A stretch of 64,000 bases of DNA, taken from positions 2,976,001 through 3,040,000 of the forward strand of contig JANTUC010000002.1 in NCBI GenBank assembly GCA_026873275.1. Reading direction: 5' to 3'. Position numbers and translations under genes: made by a program. Positions 34,604 through 44,844 of this stretch are shown piece by piece. How positions within the stretch are numbered: the first letter of the stretch is position 1; each line of letters opens with the position of its first letter. A model generated the notes under the pieces. That model searched no databases and was not told the origin of the DNA. It saw only the letters and a program-made list of their open reading frames with translations. This DNA comes from Pseudopithomyces maydicus (taxonomy: Eukaryota > Ascomycota > Dothideomycetes > Pleosporales > Didymosphaeriaceae).

Positions 34604-37190
34604 AGTATACTTGGGCTTGATTCACTGAAGATTCTTCTGTCTATTTGTGATATCTCCCAAGGAATTTGGCTGTAAATAAGTATATGATCGTGCATCTGAG
34701 TCGCCAACATAACAAAATATAGCTAAAGCACTACTATAGATGCCGTGAAGCCTTGGAGGCTCAACCATTTGCGTAGCGCGTATAGAAGTATCCCCAATAT
34801 TACCAGTAGCTACGTCTCAAACAGGAGTTCTATCCACAAACATTGGGGCCGTACAGAATTTTGACTCTAATGTCTATTGAGTTCAACCAGCCACGCTTTC
34901 TTGATTCTTCGGCACCAGAGTAGTTAAACCGCTAGTATGGAGTCTGAGAGCAATGCAAACATTAACGTAACAATCGTTTCCAGGACAAACAATGACAAGA
35001 CCCGACGAAGCCTATGAGCAAACGTAGTCGTCATGACAAATTCAAGTACCTGAGGTCTTTATTTACCACAGGACATAGCCCGGGTATCAGTTTAGATGCG
35101 CAACCTAGCTTCTTTAATATGCGTAGCTAATTTGACACGTCGTGAAGTTCCCATAGATGCAGATGTGAAACATCCCCTGAGTATGCCCAAGCTTAAAAAA
35201 TTGTGTGAAATCTTGGCTACCTCGTTGATTGATGAGTCCGATTATTTGTATTGATTTAGGATAATAGCATAGTCCAAGGGCATCCACGGAGTTACCTGCT
35301 GAGCGTGGATTGAAGACACACCAGAGCAGGGTGGAAGCTTAATGTTCATCTCCTGATGAGTGAGCACACATTCGGCGATCTGATTACCTCTCTTTCGTAA
35401 ACTGTACGAGCCATGCAATCAAGCTGGACATTGAATTTTTGACTAAGTCAGATTTTGCATTTCTGAGATCTCTTAAGAAAGCCTGCCTGCATGCTGTCAC
35501 ATACGAAGTCATGAATCGATGATAATAAATGCTATGCCGTAGGATATCCGCACAGAAAGAAAATGGATGACTGAGTGCAATGTCAAAGTTTCCACTGTCC
35601 AAAACCGTGCTTTCCTAGTTTATCTACGTTGAATGTCTCTGAGCCAGTCGTTCAATTATCGTTGTGAGGACATGGCCAAATCAATCCGACACCGGCTACT
35701 GAATGGGCTCTATGGAAAGCCATGGATACCTGGGGCTCGTAGATGGCATGCTGGCCAAAGCTACATGGCTCTGTGTCTACCAAAGTCCAGGCGAATGCTC
35801 AGACTCCAATACTGGCGCTTTACACGTTCCTGGGCCTCACAAAAGTCCAGGGTAGCTGTGCGTTAGTTCTCTCCAGATCAAAGACCTGCTCTGGCAGACA
35901 AAATCAAACACCCCCAATAGCACCTACCAAAAAGGTGAGCCCTTGCACTGCTCCTGCAACGTCCCACACCGCTGCACAGCCCGCACGCTCTCCTTTCCCA
36001 CCCCAAAAATAAGACCCCACCATCCTCTGAATATTCCAATTTTTAGCGAAAAAAAGAAGCCTGTTTCGGTGGGTATGTTACGCCCAGGCGTTGGAACCGC
36101 AGCTCGTGAGTGGGGTTCGAACGACCGCATAGGGTCCTGAGCTCGTGTTAGCACCGTCCTCTGGGTAATCGTGGCAGAGGGTGCTACCAGCGATTACCCA
36201 TTGGAATAATCTCTAACTAAGATTATATATATAGCCGAGTAATTAGAAGGGTTGCAGGATATGGAGGGTCTGGAGGTTATGAGAGTGTTGCAGGGCGGAT
36301 TGGATTGCTGTGGTGATGGGAAAGTTGGGGTACAGAGCTCGTGGGGTACGTTGGGTGAGAGGGCAGACTTGGGGACGGCAGGAGCATGTTGCAGACACTC
36401 TCTAGGTGTGTATCTCAGCAGGGCCACTATAGATTGCTGGAGGGCCTTCGGCAGTCTATCAGCGAACTTGCATGGTGCCTCCGTGTGTGTCCATCACGGG
36501 TGCTGCGTGACTCCAGCTGGCTTGAATGCATGGTCTCGCTCTTTCTGAACTTGTCACAAACGCTGTCTAGATGGATGTGACCGTAGGCAGCAGAAGCACT
36601 GGCATGAGCCCATGGAGAAGGAGCGTGAGACCATACACTCGGGCGGCGACCTTGACACCCTGCATAGCTATCCTCTCTGCTCTACTTTACTCCTGCCAGG
36701 AGTTGAGAGGCTGCGAGTAGCTGGCGTTGATGTCCAAGGCCCTTAGCAAGTCCATGTTGTGCCAGTCTGCGCCTCCATCACCAGACGTTACAGCAGATCG
36801 ATGGCGAGCAGTCCCATAGGAAAAAGGGGTAACCGCCTTCAGAGTAAGATATACTACTCTGAACAGTGGCCATAACCTTCAGGATGCTCATGCCATGCTT
36901 GCAGTGTGGCTTCCGTAACATACTGTGGCATGCCTTCTCCTAATCGAGATATTGGCTCACCGTACAGCTCGAAAGACAGGCGGTATCTGACTAGCCTCAA
37001 AAGCCTCATGCCGCAAAATCAACATGTGATGAAAGTGCAAGCATCCCGCTTTCCATTTTGGCCTGTTGTTTTCGAGTGTGTTTACGCATGTGCTCCTTGA
37101 GCGAGTCTTGGCGTTGGCGTGTGGTGGCGGCCAAGGGACAGCCCGCCCTCCACCCGACCATCCATCCCCCAACCAACAACCTTACGCTCG
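34604..37190. other. Gene-free start of the repeat-rich island
   Basis: No intact gene. Open frames are short and contradictory. From about 35.9 kb the composition changes to a mix of GC-rich and T-rich blocks. The Pol III-like and hairpin-forming element at 36049-36200 is listed separately. No transposase or reverse transcriptase motif was recognised. Confidence 0.5.
36049..36200 (-). other. Hairpin-forming, Pol III-like element (B-box-like motif plus T-run)
   Basis: On the minus strand CGTTCGAACCC (36123-36113) matches the tRNA-type B box at ten of eleven positions. A T7 run at 36055-36049 lies 58 bases further on, as a Pol III terminator would. Upstream on that strand a perfect 10 bp inverted repeat (TGGGTAATCG at 36162-36171 with CGATTACCCA at 36191-36200) overlaps a second stem. 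That stem pairs AGCACC plus CTCTG with CAGAG plus GGTGCT, 36150-36185. The two stems exclude each other. I could not fold a cloverleaf, so it is not called a tRNA. A tRNA-derived SINE or relic is possible. Confidence 0.35.
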
Positions 37191-37199
37191 GAATTGATA

Positions 37200-37600
37200 T
37201 ATCTTTAGGTAATTCACCAGCAGTTGAAGAAGTACCGGAACGGATGTGTGTGGAGGGGAGTGCAGTCTCTGCACTCGTCCTTGGGCGTCCAAGACGCCCA
37301 AGAGATAGCCGGCTCTGACGATTGACAATTTCACAACCGAAGGACGTGGCGGCGGCTTTCTACCCAGGTATGTAGTACAACAGTAAGCGAGAAGTACTGG
37401 AGCTCATGTGTATAGGTATGATTCCAGTCCCTGAACCCGTTCTCGGGCGTCCAAGGCGGCGAAGAGCTAGCCTGCCCTCTACCGGGCAATTTGTCCCGAC
37501 GAGCATCAATACAGGCCCCGCACTAGTATGTAGCACAGCATCAAGCGAGGAAGTACTGGAGCTAATGCGTATAAGACTAATTACAGCCGTTGCCCTCGGC
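37200..37600 (+). repeat. Three diverged copies of a ~160 bp tandem repeat
   Basis: The core GAAGTAC followed by YGGARC recurs at 37229, 37391 and 37550 (spacing 162 and 159 bases). Translated pieces align as EVPERMCVEG, EVLELMCIGM and EVLELMRIRL. The flanking blocks VLGRPRRPRDSRL and VLGRPRRRRASL are also shared. The copies are not in one frame and are broken by stops, so this is a decayed protein-coding repeat. I do not recognise the family. Confidence 0.65.
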
Positions 37601-37689
37601 ATCGACCTTGGGGCATCGCCCTTGGTGCTTCGCCACCACGGCTTCGAGACCTGGACCATGGCCGACGCATACGGCACAAAGAATCGGTG

Positions 37690-37928
37690 CGGCCGGTAGG
37701 CCCTTCGATGCTAGCAGCCGCAACAAGAAGTCGAAGAAGTCCACCCCGCGCGTCTCTGCCAAGGGCGCAATCCAGAAGACTTCTGACAAGACGCCCAAGT
37801 CCTCAAAGAAGGGCTCGGCCATGCCCGGTGGAGAAAAGGCACCTATGAACACAGCGGCGGAGGCCCAGGCATGGCCTCCTGCCACCAGGCTGGAAAAAGG
37901 TACACCGGTGGAGAAAAGGCACCTATGA
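37690..37928 (+). pseudogene. Lys-rich coding fragment running into a tandem repeat
   Basis: The frame reads DASSRNKKSKKSTPRVSAKG, then KTSDKTPKSSKKGSAMPGGE, with strong fungal coding bias (AAG, TCC, GCC). It then enters the 80 bp tandem repeat and loses frame in the second copy. In the second copy the same peptide GGEKAPM(T)TAAEAQAWPPAT continues one frame over. The basic, repeat-bearing protein is unknown, and I see no start or end to the gene. Confidence 0.4.
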
Positions 37929-37984
37929 CCACAGCGGCGGAGGCCCAGGCATGGCCTCCTGCCACTAGGCTGGCAAAAGGTACA
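37825..37984 (+). repeat. 80 bp tandem duplication, two near-identical copies
   Basis: Copies at 37825-37904 and 37905-37984 start CCGGTGGAGAAAAGGCACCT and differ at only a few positions (AAC/ACC, CCAGG/CTAGG, GAAAA/GCAAA). The unit encodes about 27 residues, but 80 is one less than 81. The second copy therefore changes frame at the junction ACACCGG, where the first copy has TGCCCGG. Confidence 0.9.
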
Positions 37985-38891
37985 CCGACTTCCAGGTCTT
38001 TGGGATGTGGAAACCTTTGCTAAGAGAGCACAGCAAGTCCCCTGCCAGTCCATGATGAACTCAGGAAATTTGTCTAAGATCAATAACATAAAGAAGAGAG
38101 GAGATCGGGTCACCAGCAAGGACCTTCCGGTCACTGGGATCCGTCCCCACAACATGAAATTGTTGGAAGCTTGTTTGCTTGGCACTGGGGAGCAATCCCA
38201 CGTCGGGAGTGCCATCCCTCGAATCTCACACCCCCTTTTGCGATGCTGGGACTACACCCGAAAAATATGTATACCGAGGATGAGGTAGATGAAGGAGACC
38301 GGAAGCTTTGCGTTTGGATGCACAATCGCTCTCAATCGAACCCCACGCCTTATCCTGATGATGGTCAATCATCAGTCTCAATCGGAGTCCTACACCATAT
38401 CCTGATGATGTCCAATCGTGCGGTTCTCGCATGATAGACGGGATGCAAGGCTCCCCCTTGCATACCCAATATGAAAACAAACATCAAGAAATTTCTCTTG
38501 TTGCTGCCCGCTGTTTTCGCAACTCCAAGGCCACACTGGCTTCTCGTAAGTCTTCCTCGAGTAATTCGTGATCAAGCTAATCTTGTCGCCTGATCAAGAA
38601 CACACATCGACACTAGGCTAATAACAAATGCATCTGGTAGCACGATGCCGGGAGCCGGTTTAGTCTCGCATCGACGGTGAATTGTAGGGTAGGCATCGAT
38701 GTGGCGCCAAATCCAGCCTAGTTCATATGCTCGGCGGTGGGTGCTCGTTCAAACAGTACGCTTGATTCGAGTCCCCACACTGACAAGCCCAGTCACGCAG
38801 GCGATACCAAACAAACTTTTCGTTCCAGTAGGTGAAGATGCCCGCCGTAGCGGCAGCATGGCTGCCCTTGCCGATATCAAGGTCTGACTGA

Positions 38892-39488
38892 CGGTTTCAC
38901 AGCAATCTTTTCCAAGACAGCTTCGGCCTCCGCACAAAGCTCGCTCCGACTCCCGAGAGCATGTTCTCCAACATATCCTTCCGCCTGCTCATCATTGCGG
39001 TCGGCGTCATGCTGATCGCCGCCGGCGTAGTCTTCAAATCCCATCAGAAGGATTACAAGCTCAAGATTGCCCCCTTCGAGGCCTCGTCCAAGAAGGCTAG
39101 GTATTCCCGTCGCATTCCTCGCAAGAAGACCAAAGCCCGAAAGCTCCCTGGCAAGCCCAAGGTTCTTCTCGACAACGACTCGTACTCCATGACAGTCATA
39201 ATCCAAGGAGCACTCCTCTGCGAACTTGACCCTTACTGGGTGGATGACACGGGTGAGCGTCGCTACAGCGCTCCGCCGGCGGCCGCCCCAGGCCAGCATT
39301 GGTGGCGCCAGGGAGATGAGAACGGCGAGCCATATTGAAAACTGCACGATGGGGAAAGCCAAGAAGCGCATGTCGCGAGGCGGATGCCACAGATTCAAGA
39401 GACTGCTAGATTCCTTGACAACTGTGTTCGTTACTTTACGGGCGACGAGATCGATGATGAGGTTGACGAGAACGATGATCAAGATTGA
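38892..39488 (+). pseudogene. Unknown membrane-anchored protein remnant, one internal TGA
   Basis: From 38892 the frame is open apart from a single TGA at 39336-39338, and it then continues to a TGA at 39486-39488. Codon choice is strongly fungal (AAG, GAC, TTC, CTC, GCC) on this strand. Readable parts: SNLFQDSFGLRTKLAPTPES, one membrane segment LLIIAVGVMLIAAGVVF, the basic block YSRRIPRKKTKARKLPGKPK and GALLCELDPYWVDDTG. After the stop come MPQIQETARFLDNCVRYF and an acidic tail DEIDDEVDENDDQD. An acceptor-like TTTCACAG at 38895-38902 suggests a lost upstream exon. A 258-codon frame on the opposite strand is its shadow. I do not recognise the family. Confidence 0.5.
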
Positions 39489-41449
39489 TCCGGAACTCCT
39501 GGGTCCAGCTCCTGGGTCCAGATAGAGACAGGCAAGAACTGGACGTGAGGGTGGAAGATACATCGGTTGGGTGGATGATTGTTGGATACCCGGAGGCCAC
39601 ATGGCTCCTGAACAGTCCTGAGGCACTGGGGATATACTTGGGGGCTGACCCAATTACAATGGAATTATTCTTTCCCTCTGCAAGATACATGATAGTTCAT
39701 TTGCACAGCGCTTCGCTTGTCGGGATATCGGTGATGTAGGGGCCTGGAAGCCTCTGCTTTGATGAAGGGGCTCCATCCTGATTTCTGGACCTGCTGTGAC
39801 AGCTTCTTCGGCCCCATGGCCGTGTTTGGTCTGTTCAGGATATGCGGATACATCTCCAAGGATCTAAATTAGAGCAGAAAATTCGATATGGATAGTTTCC
39901 ACCGATGATGGTCAGCCGCTTGAGACCTCGCTCTCAAAGAGCGGCACACTGCATATGCTCGTGTATGTGGTTTTACGCATAGGCAGGCAGAGCTGTCGAT
40001 GCTCTACGGAGTATAGCCCAGGGGTCACTCTGAGAATTTCACCCTAAGGAGCTCGATCTGGGCATTATGGCCAGCAGCTCGAAAACCTGGCTATAGGCGT
40101 TTGAGACGGCATACATCTACTGCTTCTGCGGTGTGAGATGTTCTGCAGCAGCACCTGCAAAACGCAGGTGGAGCAGCGAACACACAAGTCCCGCCCTCTC
40201 CGCCAGAGTCCCTGGCAAAAAGTGGCCAGACAGGTGCAAAAACCTCAGAGTCGAATGCACACGTAAAAATGCATATAGAGTATGCATGCTCGAAATTTTC
40301 TATGCTCGCGATCTCCCGATTTGCAAAGGTATGGGAGCAGGGGCATGGGGTGTTGGCGAGTAAAAAAAACGAGCAAAAAAAGCATGCCGTCGTCGGCGTT
40401 CGAACCGGAGACCACTGTAATAGGTTAGCAAAGTCCTCCACCCCAGGCAGTGTCCGATACGCCAGATGTCCGCCAGCGACCAGTCTTACCTGGGTGATAA
40501 TAAGTCTAAACAAAAAGTCTATATAGACGTACCAGAAGGATATCCTGGGTATATGAGCACTTTGGTATAGCTGCATGCAGTATGTGGTGGCATAGGCGGC
40601 GGAATATGCCTTTACCCCACTGAGACAACTTCACTGGGGGGAACACACAAAGGCCTACACGGTTGCGGGGTATCCGGCGAGTACGGAGTGGCCGGGCACG
40701 TAATTCTGGCAAAGATATCCCTCTCTACACGATGCGAGGTCCATATGCAACCCATACTACCCCTTGCCTTATGGGTCTTGATGCCTCAGATGCCTCAGTG
40801 GTGTTACTCAAGTCCAACTAGGCTCAAGGACATGTTGCAGGATCTGGGAGCTGCCCCTGTTCCCTACTGCTGCTTATAGTGCAGCCTCAGTTGCTTGCAT
40901 TGCTGCACGGAGAATAGGAAAGCACTCAAACAAGGGCAGCTAGATTATGCTCGCCAGGAATGTGTGCAGGCCTTATGGTTTCTGCAGACTGTTTGAGGGT
41001 GTGAGAGCTTCCGCAGGCCATTCACAGTCCTGCATGACCATGGGTGATGCCCTTGAGATTGTGCTTTACGGGCAAAAAAACCTCTGCAGGATGCGGGAGA
41101 GGTGCTGCACCGTCTCTTGAGGCTGCGTAAGCCAGTACGAAGGTCCCTGAGGCTTTCGGGACCCTCATAGTGGGCTACAGGCACTCATGAGGCCTTTGTT
41201 CTTTCCTCTTGCTATGTGGTTGTGTTGTGGCCTCGCTTTAGTCACCGTGCGGTTGGCCTCAGTTGCCCCCCGCCCTCCTGACCTGAACACCACCACACCC
41301 ACCCCAGCATCATCAACCCGACCACGGCGAATAAGGCGATGAGCGCCTGACTCGGAAAGCTGCAGACCTCGAGATCGCTATGGGCGATTGTCTCGAGTAG
41401 CCCGAGGGTGGTGAGTTGCTTGTCTCCGCCGCTTGGGCATCCCGCCTAT
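39489..41449. other. Gene-free part of the island
   Basis: No supported gene. A B-box-like GCGTTCGAACC (40396-40406; minus strand GGTTCGAACGC) followed on the minus strand by T7 (40381-40375) and T8 (40369-40362) is discussed in findings. The rest consists of short open frames on both strands with no motif. Confidence 0.5.
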
Positions 41450-42490
41450 AGCTTGACCCTACGCCGCCACCTTCGACACCGGTGAGACGTACTCCAACAG
41501 TAAGTGGAACTTTGTGTGCTCAATACAAGACGCCTCATGATCATCATGATCGTGATAGCTGTGGCTAATACCTTGCGTAGGTTGTTGGTTGTCGCCGCCG
41601 CAGTGCCTCTGCAGCGTAGGATCATGGCCGTCTCCGGAGGGGAAGCACCCACTCCATCAGCACCCACTCCCTCGCCTACAATTGAGCAAGAGTTCACAGG
41701 TAAGCTGCAGATGCAGATGCCCATCTCGACTGAAATGGATTGCACGCCGAAGCATCCTGGCGGTCGCCTGTCATGTCTTTACGGCTCCTTGAGACCCAGC
41801 TGGGCGCCATCTCGGGTCACCCCACCCTTGATTTCGAGGTTTTGGCACACCTGCGTCGACAGTCCCACAAAGCGAGAACTTCTGATAAGGTGCAAACTTT
41901 TGCTCCTCGAGTCAACTCTTCATCACGACCGTACTTTTGACCATCACCTCCATCTCAGTGTCGGCGAACTTGAGCTCTGGTGTCCGCTATCCACAGAAGA
42001 AGCTCCCTTACGGTAACTCGCAGCGACACATCACCGCTTCTGCAGATCTTGTGAGTCCGTCTCTTAGGGACAAGGTCAGTCTTTGACAAGCTGATGATGA
42101 CAGAAAAAGAACATCCGGGTATTGCACCGTCCAGAGTAGATCCGATCGGAAATCCAAGCCAGCGTTCAGCGGTGTTCGTATACCAAAACTATCTCTTTTG
42201 CCGCCGACAGCTGCATCTGCTCCGCCGTCCTCAAGAGCTCCAGGTAGTATGCACACACGTATGCTGTTTACCTACAATTAGTTGCTCCTAGGGGATCTCC
42301 AGTCGTACCAGGCCTGTACACAACCATTAGCCCATCGTTACCACTATACTACACATCATGTTCCTCGGGCAGTTTGTGGCTCAGAATTGTATATGATCGC
42401 ACACCAAGACCCACAAGCACTAGTCATGGGGTCTCTGTACGCAGTATCTGATCAGTACCACAAAGTGGTCTGTCATCATTGCCATTGACC
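41450..42490 (+). pseudogene. Exon-like fragments with splice sites, frame broken; unknown family
   Basis: PYAATFDTGETYSN ends at a GTAAGT (about 41500). LLETQLGAISGHPTLDFEVL continues as AHLRRQSHKARTSDKVQTFA to 41940 and then stops. One frame over, TITSISVSANLSSGVRYPQK carries on to a GTGAGT donor at 42051. An acceptor GACAG at 42099-42103 follows, with open sequence behind it to a further GTAGTA/CCTAG pair. SELYMIAHQDPQALVMGSLY then VSDQYHKVVC reads well to 42488. Phases do not all agree, so this is either a decayed multi-exon gene or one damaged by base-call errors. I do not know the protein. Confidence 0.35.
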
Positions 42491-42767
42491 AGTCCGATTG
42501 GCAAGGTGGTAGAGAAAGCACTTACCAAAAAGATCGTTTGTTCGTCATCCATCACTGCTACTTTACAACCGGACGGTTGAAGAACGGTCATACTGACGTG
42601 TCACAGGGTACAATGACTCCTCTTGATCATCGCTTTCCTCCATCCCGGTACTGGATCCAGACAAGATAAAGATTCCCACATCGAATGTTCGAAAATCTGA
42701 TGGGTATATCGATCAAGAAGCGTCACCCATGAATTCCTATCCTGGAAACCCATGCATTCAATTCTGT

Positions 42768-42985
42768 CCAGAACAAGTGCATCAAGATCCAAAACGATGG
42801 AGGCTTGTCGCTTTGCGCGAAAAAGTACAAGCCCTGGAAGCACAGCTTCCTAGGGGGAGCGTCGTTGAATTCCCTCCAGACCAAGTGTACCAAGACCAGA
42901 TCAATAAGGGTTCTCGCTTTGCGCGAGAAGGTGCAAGCCCTGGAAGCACAGCTTCCTAGGGGGAGCATCGTTATCGCCTCCGACC
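42768..42985 (+). repeat. ~106 bp tandem repeat, two copies with a 57 bp conserved core
   Basis: The cores start CGCTTTGCGCGA at 42809 and 42915 and run AAGCCCTGGAAGCACAGC, TTCCTAGGGGGAGC, with only a few differences. The 5' parts (CCAGAACAAGTG and CCAGACCAAGTG) are more diverged. A unit of 106 is not a multiple of three. The core therefore appears in two frames: CAKKYKPWKHSFLGGAS and LREKVQALEAQLPRGS. Confidence 0.85.
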
Positions 42986-43204
42986 CTGCCGGAACGACAC
43001 GCACAAGCCAAGATGGCGGCGATAGACGAGGTATAGGATTCAAAATTCAAGAATACGCACGTTGCAGTCCACCAGGGGACACAACGATGCAGTCCATGAG
43101 AGAAGATGCAGAGAACCAATCTCCTCCGGCAGCACATGCCAACCTCCTGGGCTCTTTGCGCAACTTCAATACGGACCAGATGAGGCATAAGAGTCAAGAC
43201 GGAG

Positions 43205-43825
43205 TGCGACAAGAAGTACGGTCGTGTCGTCCACATCGCGGTCGACGCAAACTCGGAGGGTGAGACTTCTGCAGAGGACCCCTTTTCTGTCAGATAAACA
43301 TACACGCCTGTTAGGCTCTTGGAGCCGATCCATTCTGGACTAGGCCAAGACCGAGATGGCAACATGACAGGACCAAGATGGCAAGGTCAAGACAGAGTGT
43401 GACGAGAAGTAAGCCTTTATAATGCAGTCGGTGCGAATTCGGATGGCGCAACTTATGCGGGGAACCCCAGTTCTCCAAGCGACATATACACGCCTCCCAA
43501 GCTCTTGGAGCCATTTTATTCCCAGCCGGTCGAATACCAGGAGAATTAAGACCGAGTGTCACACGAAATAAGACTTGTCCTTTCGTGGTGCAGTAGACGC
43601 GAACTCGGAGGGCGAAATTTCTGTAATGGACTCCATTTACACATTCTGAGGCTGTTGGGGCCGCTTCGTTGCCAAGTGGACCAAGTTTAAGAAACAGAAG
43701 TGAAAACTGAGTGCGACAAGAAGTACGGCTTGTCACTTTGGAATGCGGACGCCAATTCCGAGGGCGAGATCTTCGTCAAATTCAGAGACGGTCCACTCGG
43801 TGTGTATATGCCCATGGATTACATG
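43205..43825 (+). repeat. Four degenerate ~150-195 bp protein-coding repeats
   Basis: Units begin near 43207, 43401, 43562 and 43714. The last reads KTECDKKYGLSLWNADANSE, then GEIFVKFRDGPLGVY. The first reads KTECDKKYGRVVHIAVDANS, then EGETSAEDP. The middle two share the same order (K-T-E-C, DANSEGE, a YT-P stretch, LLEP) but carry stops. After the last unit a clean GTATGT...GTCAG pair (43825-43887) looks like an intron, followed by GIYLCGGSPARRV to a stop at 44039. Unknown family. The frame was evidently under selection once. Confidence 0.6.
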
Positions 43826-44115
43826 TATGTTTTCCTTCTCTCATATCGCATACGATCGTCCGATGCATCATCGCGTCCTTGTGTCAGGTATCTATCTTTG
43901 TGGAGGTAGTCCGGCTCGCAGAGTATTGCAAATTTCGCTTTGGATGAAAATGGTATGGCCTGACGACGATGAAGTGCCCATCTTGGGACAAGCAAAGGCT
44001 TTGTCGCAGTCCCGGGTTGCTTTGTATAAGCTCAAATGAAACTCCGTTCTCTTCAATCAAGATCGAAACTCGCTTGCTCAATGTCGGCGGGCGTATCCGT
44101 GGTACGAGTCGTCTT

Positions 44116-44500
44116 GGAAACGTAGCGGTCCAGCCCGGCGGTATCTCTGCTGGCAAGTAGTATGCCGCCCGAATGCTCCTCTGATGGTCTTGAGCTGCCT
44201 TTGCTACGATCGATGGCATATATGGGAATGCGGCAATACCGCCCGGTGGTTTCTTTGCGAACGAGTAATGCGCTGCCTCAAGCCCTCTCCAATTTCTTGA
44301 CCCGCTTCCGTGTTATGTATCATCCATGGGAACGTAGTAGTCCAGCTCGGCGGTCTGCATTACGGACATGGGGTACACAGACCCAAAGCCTCCCCGTTGT
44401 TCTTGAGCCACTGTGCAGAAATGTCACTGCGTTCCATCGTTGTCGAAACGCCGCTGCACCGGGGTGCTCGACAAGCTTCCACGCTCAAGTTATGTTGTTG
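44116..44500 (+). repeat. Three degenerate ~105 bp repeats encoding GNVAVQPGG-like peptide
   Basis: GGAAACGTAGCGGTCCAGCC at 44116, GGGAATGCGGCAATACCGCC at 44224 and GGGAACGTAGTAGTCCAGCT at 44328 translate as GNVAVQPGG, GNAAIPPGG and GNVVVQLGG (spacing 108 and 104). The first two stop 6 codons later, and the third stays open to about 44500. The block adjoins the 43.2 kb repeats and may be a second domain of the same lost protein. Confidence 0.55.
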
Positions 44501-44844
44501 AGAACCGGAAATCCGGAGACGAGCCCGCGCATGCAAAGCCGACGGCTTACCGTCCTGATGTTCTCCTCCGAAGCGATCATTGGTGGTGAGGCTGTGTCCG
44601 ATATGCAGGTGCTTGGGACGTTCAAATCACCCCTGCCGCCATAGGCGAGCCCGATGTAGCTACGCTACCGAAAGCAACGGAGCGCAGGGGTCTTTCTTAT
44701 TTCGCGCGCGATTGTCCTACTGCAGGAGGTGGGCTTCAGGGTGCTGTCAGCGGCACTACGAAGAGGGGTTATCAGCTTCGGGTTACTTCAACGTCGATGT
44801 CCTTCAGCCATAGAGAAGAAGAAGGAATGGTGTTGATCGTCTCG

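Noticed and set aside
36049..36200. tRNA gene on the minus strand
   Set aside because: The B-box-like motif is good, but no T stem, anticodon stem and acceptor stem could be paired together. Kept only as a Pol III-like element.
37600..37640. Hsp70-like GIDLG motif
   Set aside because: Only five residues match and the rest of an Hsp70 nucleotide-binding domain is absent. It lies inside a decayed repeat.
37577..38215. 212-codon minus-strand frame
   Set aside because: It overlaps the Lys-rich plus-strand fragment and the tandem repeat. Repeats make long chance frames, and no motif is present.
38877..39653. 258-codon frame on the minus strand
   Set aside because: The opposite strand here has clear fungal coding bias (AAG, GAC, TTC, CTC codons), so this frame is its antisense shadow.
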